A stretch of 64,000 nt of DNA from Shinisaurus crocodilurus (Eukaryota > Chordata > Lepidosauria > Squamata > Shinisauridae): positions 162,928,886-162,992,885 of the forward strand of contig CM037879.1 in NCBI GenBank assembly GCA_021292165.1, written 5' to 3'. Below the pieces are notes generated by a model that saw nothing but the letters and a program-made list of their open reading frames with translations, was not told where the DNA came from and ran no database searches. A program made the position numbers and the translations under genes. This document shows, one piece after another, positions 26,701 through 35,529 of this stretch. Position 1 is the stretch's first letter; each line of letters starts with the position of its first letter.

Positions 26701-27801
26701 TTAAAATAATGATAATTAAAAGTCCATCCACACCAGCCTGATTGGGACACCTTCCAGAGCAGATTTTGGGGGGCTGCAGGGGAGGAGGAGAGGAGGTTGC
26801 ATTTCACCCTGTAGTTGCTAATAAAACAAACCTCAAATCCCGATTGATACTTCCAAGCCATTTATTTGAGGGATGCTATCTATGGTAATAAGGAAACACT
26901 GTAAAGTCTCCCAGCCCCATCTGACTTGAGGGAAAAGTCCAAGGGCAACAGGCAGAGCTTAGGCTGGAAGGAAAGCAGGAACTGTCACTGCCAGAGCAAT
27001 GGATTGATACTTCCAAGCCATTTGTCTAGGTAGGCAAGGTTTAAGTCTACAGTACATGGACATGGCAGGCGAGGGGGAATGCTGGCACATTCATGCCTCT
27101 TAGTCGCTTGTTGACTGCAGCAATATCACTTCCTTGTGTGCGTCTACCATCGCAGATAGAATGTCTATATTGCCCAGTGTCAAGGGCACTGTCAGTCATA
27201 GGCAGGGTCATGATCAGGAACTGGTACAGCATAGCAATGTTGAAATAACCAGTAGCCATGCAGTGGTTTGCCTGCAACTGAATCCTGAAAATTCTAGTGA
27301 GCCAGAAATAGGTTTGTGGCCCCTCCAGACCCATCAGTTCTGTGACAAGAATAAATTGGAATAAAATATATTTTTCTTATTGCAAACATTCAGGGTTTTC
27401 TAGGCAAAAAAAGGATGGGGATAATTAGTGGCGGGGAGGGCTGGCATATTTTGATATCCCACTAGTCTTCTTTTGTGTTCATTCTCTGGAGAACAGTTAA
27501 CTTTACAATGATTTGACAATTACTGTGGTTGACTTATTTAGGACTCGAAGAGGACGCTGAATTTCATGATCATATATTTCTGGATAAATACTTGGATGAC
27601 TTTCCTAAGGAAGGACCGATTTGCCATTTCATGGAGCTCGTGACTTGTGGACTTTCAAAAAATCCATATTTAAGTGTTAAAGAAAAGGTGGAACACATTG
27701 AATGGTTCCGGGATTACTTTAAGGAGAAGGAAGAGTTGCTTAAAGAAATTGAAGCACATGAGAAGGAAACCTTGCTTGAGAGAGAGAATCTATCAAAGTG
27801 A
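8637..27801 (+). CDS. MRPS31: Mitochondrial ribosomal protein S31 (mS31), seven coding exons
   Basis: Encodes a metazoan-specific protein of the mitochondrial small ribosomal subunit, acting in the matrix. Joining 8637-8725, 10176-10463, 14092-14250, 23337-23480, 24640-24713, 26421-26564 and 27542-27801 gives 384 codons, close to the roughly 395 of mammals. All junctions have GT-AG ends and keep frame: introns 1-4 are phase 2, introns 5 and 6 phase 1. The N-terminus is basic and hydrophobic without acidic residues, as expected of a mitochondrial presequence. Conserved blocks are [16 protein letters not shown] (exon 3), SGKRLNIF (exon 5), [17 protein letters not shown] (exon 6) and [17 protein letters not shown] (exon 7). 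A short motif, NII/V-x2-MK, occurs twice (exons 2 and 4). The start is the first ATG of exon 1. The C-terminus extends some residues beyond the mammalian end. Confidence 0.95.
9498..9640 (-). mobile_element. CR1 LINE 3'-end fragment
   Basis: The motifs tagagttggaaggagcc, gagtccaaccccctgctc and aatgcaggaa are the reverse complement of the CR1 3' end seen at 23050-23136. Lies in MRPS31 intron 1. Confidence 0.75.
10176..10463 (+). CDS. MRPS31: MRPS31 coding exon 2
   Basis: Acceptor TTTTTTAG at 10175, donor GAG|GTGAGG. Contains FLGTSPVFC and [12 protein letters not shown], matching the mammalian region before the conserved core. Both flanking introns are phase 2, so the exon could be skipped without a frameshift. 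Confidence 0.9.
10464..11266 (+). other. MRPS31 intron 2, unique part
   Basis: No gene or recognisable repeat was found in this part of the intron. Confidence 0.5.
11267..12114. mobile_element. Non-autonomous DNA transposon with ~190-bp terminal inverted repeats
   Basis: The left arm (CAAGGGTGTTGAACC ... acttactgccagtaact, to about 11420) is repeated inverted at the right end (agttactggcagtaaga ... GGTCCAACGCCCCAG, about 11950-12114). The ends resemble hAT termini. No transposase frame remains and the flanking octamers match at only four of eight bases, so this is an old insertion. Confidence 0.65.
12160..12600 (+). mobile_element. Degenerate L2 LINE fragment
   Basis: The frame at 12159-12455 shows L2 signature pieces, [21 protein letters not shown] and a decayed continuation, matching DLHWLPVACRAEFKVLVLTFK in the L2 at 3248. 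Broken and 5'-truncated. Confidence 0.8.
12624..12715. repeat. Palindromic MITE
   Basis: Arms TGTTTTGGACTACAACTCCC and GGGAGTTGTAGTCTAAAATG; same family as 53-159. Confidence 0.7.
12970..12993 (+). repeat. (TA)n microsatellite
   Basis: Dinucleotide run at the edge of an L1 fragment; a C homopolymer of about 16 follows at 13073-13088. Confidence 0.9.
13416..13664 (+). mobile_element. CORE-SINE (MIR-like), full length
   Basis: Complete copy from gagccagtgtggcgtagtgg to the (AAATA)n end, inserted in the inverted L1 fragment. Confidence 0.85.
13899..13980 (+). mobile_element. CORE-SINE 3' fragment
   Basis: Retains attatgtaagccaccttcgg and the AT-rich tail, inserted in the L1 fragment. Confidence 0.75.
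14092..14250 (+). CDS. MRPS31: MRPS31 coding exon 3
   Basis: Encodes [20 protein letters not shown]. The acceptor is a tandem NAGNAG (cagcag at 14089-14094), so the exon may start at 14092 or 14095, differing by one serine. Donor ATAAG|GTTTGT. An inverted L1 fragment ends just upstream of the acceptor. Confidence 0.92.
14251..15438 (+). other. MRPS31 intron 3, first part
   Basis: No gene. At about 14632-14720 is a LINE/SINE tail-like stretch (catttattacccacttttc). The rest is unrecognised. Confidence 0.45.
15439..15686 (-). mobile_element. CORE-SINE (MIR-like), full length
   Basis: Inverted full copy from (TTTA)n to cactacgccacactggctc. Confidence 0.85.
16360..16437 (+). mobile_element. CORE-SINE 3' fragment
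   Basis: Retains attatgtaagccgccttgg and the AT-rich tail. Intron sequence 15690-16360 around it shows nothing recognisable. Confidence 0.75.
17072..17204. repeat. Palindromic MITE
   Basis: Arms AGTTTAGGCAGAAAAAAAGG and its complement around 17180-17200, with the CTACAACTCCCAGC core of the family. Confidence 0.7.
17205..18609. other. MRPS31 intron 3, unrecognised
   Basis: A minus-strand frame at 17021-17500 overlaps the MITE and resembles no family I know. It has no conserved motif and is probably a relic or chance. Confidence 0.4.
18610..18740. repeat. Palindromic MITE
   Basis: Arms GTGCAATCCTATGCAGGTTT and AAACCTGCATAGGATTGCAC, with core CAATTCCCAGCATTCCCCAG paired to its complement. A longer-armed subtype of the family. 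Confidence 0.75.
18741..20065. other. MRPS31 intron 3, no recognised feature
   Basis: Only short unsupported frames on both strands. Confidence 0.45.
20066..20444 (+). mobile_element. Non-autonomous hAT-like DNA transposon
   Basis: Begins CAGGGATGGGCAGACTTCAAG and ends CTTCTTCCCATCCCTA. The interior aligns by eye to the element at 2224-2584. No target duplication was recognised. Confidence 0.6.
20575..20765 (+). mobile_element. tRNA-derived SINE
   Basis: tRNA-like head (GTGGCTTAATGGTAGAGCAC; box B GGTTTGATCTC), body gagagctgctgccagtc and 3' end gctagatggaccaaggtc ... ggcagcttcctac. Same family as 2113-2226 and 4405-4478, distinct from the CORE-SINEs. Confidence 0.75.
21190..21931 (+). mobile_element. 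hAT-like non-autonomous element, interrupted
   Basis: Outer ends CAGGGTGGGCAGAAG and TTTGCCCACACCTG match the family at 2224-2584. The interior is split by a second hAT element (21245-21625). Confidence 0.55.
21245..21625. mobile_element. hAT MITE, nested, with 8-bp target duplication
   Basis: The 381-bp element has terminal repeats CAAGGCTGTGGAGTCGG and CCGACTCCACAGCCCTG, subterminal GGAGTCGGAGTCGG repeats and an AT-rich centre. It is flanked by the perfect 8-bp duplication GATTTTAA (21237-21244 and 21626-21633), the hAT hallmark. No transposase. Confidence 0.88.
22030..22440 (+). mobile_element. Degenerate L2 LINE fragment
   Basis: Nucleotide remnants of the L2 RT C-terminus (attcaaggtgctagtaatga; cagccccaaagctttggaac), with frames broken throughout. 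Confidence 0.55.
22468..23225 (-). repeat. LINE/SINE tail-type repeat, split by CR1
   Basis: Parts 22468-22588 and 23137-23225 together match the repeat at 6868-7070 (ggcttacaaag-like block, aaaaggggatggggagg, caggcaccagttc). The CR1 at 22589-23136 lies between. Confidence 0.55.
22589..23136 (+). mobile_element. CR1 LINE 3' fragment
   Basis: Classic CR1 C-terminus and 3' end: a frame at 22698-23045 encodes [19 protein letters not shown] and [19 protein letters not shown], followed by gttggactcgatggcc and the octamer repeat (TTCTATGA)n that ends CR1 elements. 5'-truncated. Confidence 0.92.
23337..23480 (+). CDS. MRPS31: MRPS31 coding exon 4
   Basis: Acceptor TTTCAG at 23336, donor AAAAG|GTACTT. 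Encodes NIVANMKIG and [12 protein letters not shown], corresponding to the mammalian SNIISDMK/IQFDEG region. Confidence 0.9.
24076..24315 (-). mobile_element. CORE-SINE (MIR-like), full length
   Basis: Inverted full copy in MRPS31 intron 4, from (TTTA)n to acgccacactggctc. Confidence 0.85.
24405..24428 (+). repeat. (AC)n microsatellite
   Basis: Dinucleotide run in intron 4. Confidence 0.9.
24640..24713 (+). CDS. MRPS31: MRPS31 coding exon 5
   Basis: Short exon of 74 nt after acceptor ACCTAG; encodes [11 protein letters not shown]. Donor ACAG|GTTAGT. Enters in phase 2 and leaves in phase 1. Confidence 0.9.
25117..25616. mobile_element. Candidate MITE with internal repeats
   Basis: Inverted termini pair AAAAAAATGCGAACGCCACT (25152-25171) with CGGAAGTGTTCGCATTTTTT (about 25573-25592). 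The outer sequence AACGTTAATACTAG appears on both sides. Inside, a unit of about 100 bp (tgcaatttcaagt ... atttagcataca) recurs two to three times. No coding capacity. Lies in MRPS31 intron 5. Confidence 0.5.
26421..26564 (+). CDS. MRPS31: MRPS31 coding exon 6
   Basis: Acceptor CGTAG at 26420, donor GCTG|GTATGT. Encodes the best conserved stretch, LWDMELAKE through [16 protein letters not shown]. Confidence 0.95.
27542..27801 (+). CDS. MRPS31: MRPS31 coding exon 7 (C-terminus and stop)
   Basis: Acceptor TTTAG at 27541. Encodes [30 protein letters not shown] and [11 protein letters not shown], ending at TGA 27799-27801. The tail after the conserved block is a charged helix. Confidence 0.95.
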
Positions 27802-29210
27802 AGACTCTTTAAAACAAACAAACAATGGCTTTATGTAAATGTACATTGGACAGTTATACAACCCAGTCTGGAAAAGAGGTGACTGTTTAAAAATTCTTTT
27901 GAAAACTGTTGCTGTCATCATTTTCGGAGAAGATGGTAGTCTGCATAGATACCAAAACTGGCAAAGATGGTCTTAAGATGGTATTTCCTATTTACTTTAT
28001 CTAAGTACATTTGGAGGTGAAGTGAATCTATAGAAGAGAGAGAGGCTATAGTCCTATAAACTCTCACTGGTAATTCTTATTCATGGCCTGCCAATGCTTG
28101 GCTTTCCAGGATAAATTTTTCCACATCATGATGTGAATTGTGTTTTGGTGCCCCCCCCCCATTTTTGGTGCAATTTAAATGGAAATGGATCATGGAAAAG
28201 GTCCAGCTTGTCTTCAGATTGCAAACCTGACTGTTTGAGGCTTGATAAAATGTCTTCCCATAAAAAATACAAAATGGTATGTGAATCTTCAAACCAGAAG
28301 TAATTCTTCCCTTTGGTTCCAGAGACACAGCTAACACCACCTTTTATCTCTATTTGGATTCAGCTTTGGCCTGTAGACTCTTATCCATCCTTGACAAAAT
28401 ACTGGTTCAGATCCAAATTTGCTGCTCCTGGGTCTGATGAAAATAAGAAATAGAGCTGGGTGATCTCACGCAGCAACTTCATATAAATATGAACCCTCTT
28501 ATGCTAATAGGTGAACTCCAGCAGCTGTTTGAAATAGTAAGACCTTTTTAGCAACCCTGAACCACTTCATACTCCACGTAACCCTCACTAATTATGGGGT
28601 CAGTTGTCCTGTGGTATTTCATCTCTCCCCTACTCTCACATTTCAACTTTTAAAAAAAATTACATTTAACTTGCTAAGCTATCAGGTCTGATTTACTCCT
28701 ATTGAAATGAATGGAAAAGTGAAACTACCAAACCAACTTATGCCCAGCAACTTCTCCAATAGGGTAGAGAAAAACATAGCATAATGCCTGTTGCATAAAT
28801 TCCATTTTGTATGTGATTTACTTCAAGAGCACTGGAATAACTTTTTTTAAAAAAAATTCCTTTCCATATCCCTCGGTGTACAACCCCCCTACCCCCATTA
28901 TAAAGAACTCTTTTACCCTGAGGAGTTAATTCTGCTCCAAGTTGACTTTATCTTAACAGAGGAGTTAACACTCTCATAGTGCAAACTTGCAACACTGATT
29001 TATCTGTAATGTTCTGTTGTGGGGGGGAATCCTATAAGGCTATTGGTTTACATTGGGCCCCTTTCATTATTTACTCTGAGCCTTGGACATTTTTGTTTCT
29101 TTTTATTGCTTTCTCCTCTGTTAACATTGTGGGGTCCAATGTGCCCTACTAGTTTTTTGTTGGACTATGATTTTGGAATGTGATACCAATAAAATCTACA
29201 CACACACGTT
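27802..29210 (+). other. MRPS31: Probable MRPS31 3' UTR
   Basis: Sequence without coding potential runs to an AATAAA at 29188-29193, a plausible polyadenylation signal about 1.4 kb after the stop. Whether earlier sites are used cannot be told. Confidence 0.4.
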
Positions 29211-31042
29211 AAACGAGTCATTTTGAAATCCAATCATATCTTTATTTCCGGCTAGGACTTTCAAGGAGTCCATTGGACTCCAATAGCAGATTGATTCCTT
29301 TAAAAAAAAAAATGGTGGAGGAGGGTTAAATAATAATGGAGTTAGAATAAAATCTCAGGTTTTCTCACCTTGTCCTCCTTTGTGAGGTAACAGTGTTGGC
29401 TGAGGGGACAAAACCGTGACTCATCAGTGATTTCACATGATCAAATTATAGTGAAAGTTCTCACATGGAAAAATGTTGAATGTGTGCACACTGCTGTTTT
29501 ACAGCTTTAAAGCCTGAGGTAAAAAACTGGAAACAAACATACACCACTCGTCCTCCAAGTTAAGTTCTTCTGTGTGACCGTGTTTGGGGAAAATGCTAAA
29601 ACAGTTTAGTGCTAAAGGAATGAGCCTGGGTGAGTCTCAGGCTTGCACGCTTCCCTCTCGCCCGATGCAGCCATAAGTAGAACAGTGAGTTTTCTTGGCA
29701 TAAATTTTGGATGTCTGTGTATGCAGACAGGCCTGGTTTGCATGTAATTCTAAACTATAATTTAGCTAAACTGTTGTGTGCATGAGCCTCAGGGATTGCA
29801 TGCTGCTCCCTACCCTCTGTGGTGCAGTTACGAGGAAGAAAACGGAAGCTTGTGTTCCTTTTTTTCAACTTGTGATTACTTGTTAGTGTCTGAACTCAGA
29901 CAAACTGTGGTTAATGTTAACTATGATTTAGGGACACAAGCCAATTTCATACCATTATTTACAATCCTGGCTTGTTTTCCTAACCATAGCTAGCTCTGAA
30001 TGCCGTTCCCGGTTCAGCCATTCTCAAGATATAATAGCTGCTATTCTAAATATAGCTGCCATTTATATAGCTGTAAAAGCTACATAGCTATAAAAGCTGC
30101 TGTTCTAAATACATGTATGCAGATGTGTTTGTTTGGCTAATGTCTGTTTGCTTTACTGTGGATCTAATTAGAATTCAGAGGCTGGGATTCAATATTGTGG
30201 TACAAGACAAGTGAGGATGTATGCAAATACTGCTGTTTGGTTCTTTCTAGAACAGAGACTACAGGCTACAGCCTCCTGGTATCACAGTATTCTCCCCCAC
30301 AAGATGTCAGCATTGATCTGTTTCCTTCACCAGGCTCCATATAGGCTTCCCCTCCCCAGACTCCAATGAGTAACCTAGCAATAACTGAGCAGCCTGCAAG
30401 AGAAATTACTACCAAAGAATGACATAGCCAAGAACGGGTGCAAATATATATGTTTGCAAGGGATTGCTAATGTCATATCTTCTAGTTGCTTTTAACCCTG
30501 AAATACTGAACTCAGCCTTCCAAACAAGATAAAATACGTGTATTTAAAGTGTGTATATGCCATCCAGAAAGACTCCAAATACAAAGGCTTGGAAGTGCTA
30601 TTATAGAAATTTTATCAGCAGTGGCTACATAGCCACCCTGGGTTAGTTTGGCTGCTCTTTAGCTTAGGACCCCTGGGATGTATGTCTTATTCTTGGCCTG
30701 ACCAGAGGTGCTGTGTCCTTGGCCTTGTTTAGTGTAGTCTCTGGTTTAGCTCTCAAAAGTTCCTTCCCACTCTTCCTCTGGCTTGCTTTCTGCTATTCTG
30801 TAGCTAGAGTGTGCCTGACCACCCACACCCTCCTTCTTATGCAGCAGCAACGTTTCTAAATATGTCTCCTCTTTCAAATTCTGTTCACAAAAAAAAACTT
30901 GGAGTTTTGTGGTGCTAACAATTTTAAATTCATAGTTATCCAAAATAACCTCTCTGTTGCCTTAGGTATTGCTGCTAAGAATCTGAAAACACAACCGTAG
31001 CTTCACATCTTGCTAAGAGGTTCTGATACCCATGCTTTAGAA
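29211..31042. other. Intergenic, no recognised feature
   Basis: Downstream of MRPS31. Only short chance frames; no repeat family recognised. Confidence 0.45.
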
Positions 31043-31175
31043 CAGGGCTTGGCAACTTGTAGGCCAAAACATCTGGAAGGCCACAACTCCCAGCCTTCCT
31101 CATTGGCTATATTGGCTTGGGATGATGGGTGTTATAGGCCAAAACATCTGGAGGGCCACAAGTTGCCCACACCTG
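31043..31175. repeat. Palindromic MITE
   Basis: Ends CAGGGCTTGGCAACTTG and CAAGTTGCCCACACCTG, inner arms GGCCAAAACATCTGGA(A/G)GGCC. Confidence 0.75.
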
Positions 31176-32426
31176 CTTTAGAAATACTTTTAACAATAAT
31201 ATGCATTTGGATTTTAATTTAGACCTAAAATGATTAAACAGAAACCAAATATGGCTACATCTAACAAGGAATCACTTGTATAACATATAACAAATGCCAT
31301 GGACGCAAGGATGGGCTCACATCCACCATGTACATAGCACAAACGTTGCCAGGGTGAAAATAAAGGAACAGGGTTTTTTCTTTAAAACAACTATCCAATG
31401 CAGTAGGATACCTTATCAGACCCTGAGATGCAGGCATCTCCCAGGTAAAGTTGTTGAGCTAGGTGGACGGTGTCCAGGTAGGACTGTATCTTTGCCACAT
31501 TATTTATGGTAGGGTTGGGAGGTGATGATGTCATTTACAACACAGACCGTAACAACACTTTTATTTCAAGGTGAGATTCTACATTTTGCTCTCATCTAAA
31601 CCTTGGTGGCATGCCTAACTAAACTCCTGTGATTATGTTGTGAGCACTCGAATCAAGTTTTATAGCAATCTCTATGTTTCTCGTACATGGAATTTGACAA
31701 AAGTAAAGGGGAAAATGTACAGCACGTTTCACTTCATAGTTGTCTGTATCCTGTTTCTTTCACATTTAAAATGTATTCCTTTTTATGGATCTTTAAATGG
31801 AATTTCCCAGCAATCCAATGATGAAAAATTGTACAACATTTTATGTTCCACCCTGCAGCACTCCTACAAAATATCTGATCTTTTCCAGAATCATAAGAGC
31901 CAGAAGGAGCTATAGATCATTTAGTCAAGCGCTTTCCTCCACTTTTTCTGTAGACAACCTGACCAAGGGATTTGATCCAGGCCATAAGGAAAGAGCAGGT
32001 GCTCAGCAGCACAGTTCCATACAGTGCAAATAAATCAAGCTGTTCTTGAGCAAGAGAGCCAAGCAAGATGTTTAGCCATAGTGAGCTGATTTTCTTCCAG
32101 ATCTTACAATTGCACCTTTTCTGGTAGTTTACTATCATTTTACCATTCTGATGGCTGTGCTTCTGACAAAGGAATAGACTGGAGAAAAGAACACTTACCA
32201 ACTATTGCCAAGTTATATTCAGGATTGGGTTGTGCATAACTGCAGATGACAGTTCTGCCTTGTGCTTGATAATGTTGGTAAAAAGCAGAAATGCAGGGAT
32301 TAGCGCCTTTACAAGATAAGCAGAGATAATGTTTTGGACACTTAAACACATGCCTAAAATGTCTTCTCTGTGGCCAAACAACTGAATAAAGGCAAAAAAC
32401 AAAAATGGAAACCACAGGACAAGTGG
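31176..32426. other. Intergenic, no recognised feature
   Basis: Short frames on both strands with no family match. Confidence 0.45.
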
Positions 32427-32429
32427 TCA

Positions 32430-33085
32430 TCCAAGTCTGTAACGCCACAGGCTCTTGGAGCTACTTGAAACAGCTCTATTATGCAGCAACAGCCTGTCCC
32501 AAGTACCCAACACAAGATACAGACACTCGAGACCTGCACTCGAATGAACAGGAAGCCTACAGAGGGAGATAGAGTCCCTATAGACCACAGCAACACCCCC
32601 TCCCCAACCCTCGAGTCGATGTTGGTGCTGCACCGAGTACCCAGTAGGGCACAGCTGGGAGAGAGTAGTAACCCCACCCAGTTCCCCCACCCAGGTCTCA
32701 GTAATACATACAATGTCAGCCCCCTCATCCACAATCAAATCATGGATGAGGGAGATTTTGTTTTGGACCCACCTGGCATTCAACAGCAGCACCACCAGAC
32801 CCGAGGGCAAGCTGGTAAGGCTACCAGGAACCATCTGGTTGGGGGAAGAACCAGAAGAGGGGATAGCCGTAAGGTGTCTAGCCCCCCTTCTCACCTGGCT
32901 TGTTAATCCTCTAACGCCATACCTCCCCCTACCTGTGACCACAGCAATAGGGGCGCCCCCTCCTCCCCCTGAGTCACAAAGTACATTTCCCAGGCACACA
33001 TTAAAATTATAAAAATATAAAATATAATACAGTATAAAATAGAGAACAGCAGCTGAGTTTCCCACAGGCAGCTGGTTGGCCACTG
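32430..33085 (-). mobile_element. L2 LINE relic (endonuclease region)
   Basis: A minus-strand frame of 218 codons carries an apurinic-like endonuclease signature: VLLLNARWVQNKISL, ADIVCITETWVGE and GWGGGVAVVYRDSI, typical of the N-terminal part of L2 ORF2. It stops before the catalytic C-terminal motifs and is a truncated relic. Confidence 0.85.
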
Positions 33086-33155
33086 TGTGAATAGAATGCT
33101 GGACTAGATGGACCCTTGGTCTGATCCAGCATGGCTAATCTTACGTTCTTATGAA
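33060..33155 (+). mobile_element. LINE/SINE 3' end fragment
   Basis: gaatgctggactagatgg, cttggtctgatccagca and a ttcttatga end, a common CR1/SINE-type 3' terminus in reptiles. Confidence 0.5.
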
Positions 33156-33345
33156 GGAAAAGTGAGGTCAGGACTCAGGAGAGCATGCAAGGGATTGGAA
33201 TTTTGGCAAAGTGGTGTGTGTGTGTGACAGTTAAAACTGGAAAGGGAGAAGAGAGGTGTGAAGCATGATGCAATCTTGTAAATATCTAAACAGAACTAAG
33301 CCCCGTTGATTTCCATTGGCATTACTCCCAGGTAAGTCTGAATAG

Positions 33346-33481
33346 CAGCCTTCCCCAACATGGTGCCCTCCAGATGTTGTGCATGTCACCTTCCGTCAGA
33401 TCTAGAAAGCATGGCCAATGGTCAGGAATCCTGGGAGTTGTAGTCCAAAATATATGGAGAGTACAAGGTTGGGGAAGGCTG
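33346..33481. repeat. Palindromic MITE
   Basis: Ends CAGCCTTCCCCAACATGG and GGTTGGGGAAGGCTG, core GGGAGTTGTAGTCCAAAATA. Confidence 0.75.
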
Positions 33482-34485
33482 ACTATATAGGATTGCAACC
33501 CATATCTTCCTATGGGATATCTCATTGAAAGGGTTGGGGCAGCTACACACCAACAAACATAATGGCTCACTTCACACTAAGCTTTGGTATTATATGCATG
33601 AGCTTCAGGTTCCATGTACTCGCCCTCTCTCTTTTGGCACAGCCATGAGGAGCAGACTGGAGGAGACTGCTTCTACTTTTAAACTAGCCAGAATTCCTTG
33701 TTATGTCCAAACTCGGGGGAACTCTGTCTAATTTAAACTATGGTTAGAGAACAAGCCAGTTTGATTCTGGCTTGTTGAATAACCCACAGGAACTACTCCC
33801 TACATATATTTGTAGATGCCATATTGATGCTAGTGAAATCATAGGGACTAAAAACGCAGGCTTTGGCAAACATTCCTGGAAATGCACTGTTCTGAGTAGA
33901 GGATGACTATAAGACCGCAGGTTAATGTCCAAAAATACTATTAATCTGTATTGATTTCCAATCATCTTCAAGTACACCTTTTCAAGACTTCCTTTAGGGT
34001 AGTATGACAGTAAAGATTGGTTATTGTAAAGATTTTATTTCAATACGAAACTAATTTCATTTTGTATTCTTATGCAGAGCTCCTTAGCTTTAGCATACAT
34101 TCTATTTTATGCAGCAAGATTCACACCTTCCAGGTTGTGACAAAGGGGGATTTCACAGACATTTGCTACTGCTGCAGTTTCTTTCTAACCAAGTCATCAG
34201 CTTTGAGTGGTAAATGCAGCCATCCTTCACTGAAATTCTGAACCACTAGTTAAAGGTCTGACATGATAAAATTGCTACATAAGCAATTACCTACTTGACT
34301 TCTCTTCAAATATGCAAATACAAGCAGAAACTAGCAGTTAAAAAGAGAGAGAAAGCAAACCTGACTAATTTCAAAAGTTGCAGGCGTTATATCTGGCATT
34401 CTACACGTTAATAGACAGACAGACGGACAGATAAAGTTATATGTACAGGGCATGCTCACATCTGCACAAATTACTTGCCTTGGAG

Positions 34486-34612
34486 CAAAGATGGGGAATG
34501 GGTGGCCCTTCAGATGTTGTTGGACTACAACTCCCATCATCCCACACCATTGGCTATGTTGGCTAGTGCTGATGGGAGTTGTAGTCCACCATCATCTGGC
34601 TAGCCACATATT
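34486..34612. repeat. Palindromic MITE
   Basis: Core GTTGGACTACAACTCCCATC and GATGGGAGTTGTAGTCCACC. The unique sequence 33490-34480 before it has no recognised feature. Confidence 0.7.
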
Positions 34613-35025
34613 CCGCACTCCTCACATAGTGGAACCATAGTGGATATAACGTGAGGGCTGCAGCTGGTAGGAGAAATCAGTGCAAATTAGGGATCCACCT
34701 TGCATGAGCAGAAGTGCCTTCCACTACTGCAGTACCTTTAGATCCAAACCACCATTAATAAGAAAACATGTAATGACAAATGTTTTTCAGTGTGGTTCAG
34801 TGGATATGATAGATCTCACACCAAGAAAACCTAGTTTCAAATTCCAGTTTGAACGTTCACTGGAGAAATAAGCTCATCAGCTAGTCATGGGCATGCATGT
34901 ACCTCTTCAGCTCACTGTTCCATCTTTTCAATGATTTTAATGAAGGTAGGCACGCCTAGCTCCATGCGGGACTGCACTAGCTAGCAGTGAGCAAGATAAG
35001 GAATATTATCCTTCTCAGATAGGCC

Positions 35026-35156
35026 GGCCTTCCCCAACCTGGTTTCCTCCAGATGTGTTGGATTACAACTCCCATCATACCCAGCCATTGGCCATGGTCA
35101 CTGGGGGAGGGAGTTATAGTTCAACACATCTGATGGGCACCAGATTGTGGAAGGCT
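35026..35156. repeat. Palindromic MITE
   Basis: Ends GGCCTTCCCCAACCTGG and the diverged complement near GATTGTGGAAGGCTG; core ATTACAACTCCCATCATACC. Confidence 0.7.
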
Positions 35157-35348
35157 GTAACGGGCTATCTAAATAGATAAAGTAACCATGACTCTTAAAA
35201 TCACCAGAGTGCTATCCTCCTAATAATAATCCATGTTTCAAATTTAAATAAGAGACTGGTAAAGACATTTCTGATGGTGGTTCCATTGCTATGGAACTCC
35301 CTTCCCCTAAGGTCTTGCAAAACCTGATCGTCCCCAGCAAGTAGAGTA

Positions 35349-35529
35349 TGGCCATGAAACTCACTGGGTGACTTTGGGCCAGTCACTGATTCTCAGCCTA
35401 ACCTACCTCACATGGTTGTTGTGAGGATAAAATGGAGAGGAGGAGGAGGAGGAGATTATGTAAGCCGCCTTGGGTTCCTTGCAGGAAAAAAGTTGGGGTA
35501 TAAATATAATAAATAAACAAATAAACAAA
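35349..35529 (+). mobile_element. CORE-SINE, 5'-truncated
   Basis: Starts in the CORE block (ggccatgaaactcactggg) and runs to the (AAATA)n tail. Confidence 0.8.

Noticed and set aside
32427..33083. Host gene of 218 codons on the minus strand
   Set aside because: Matches the L2 endonuclease domain and lacks its C-terminal part.
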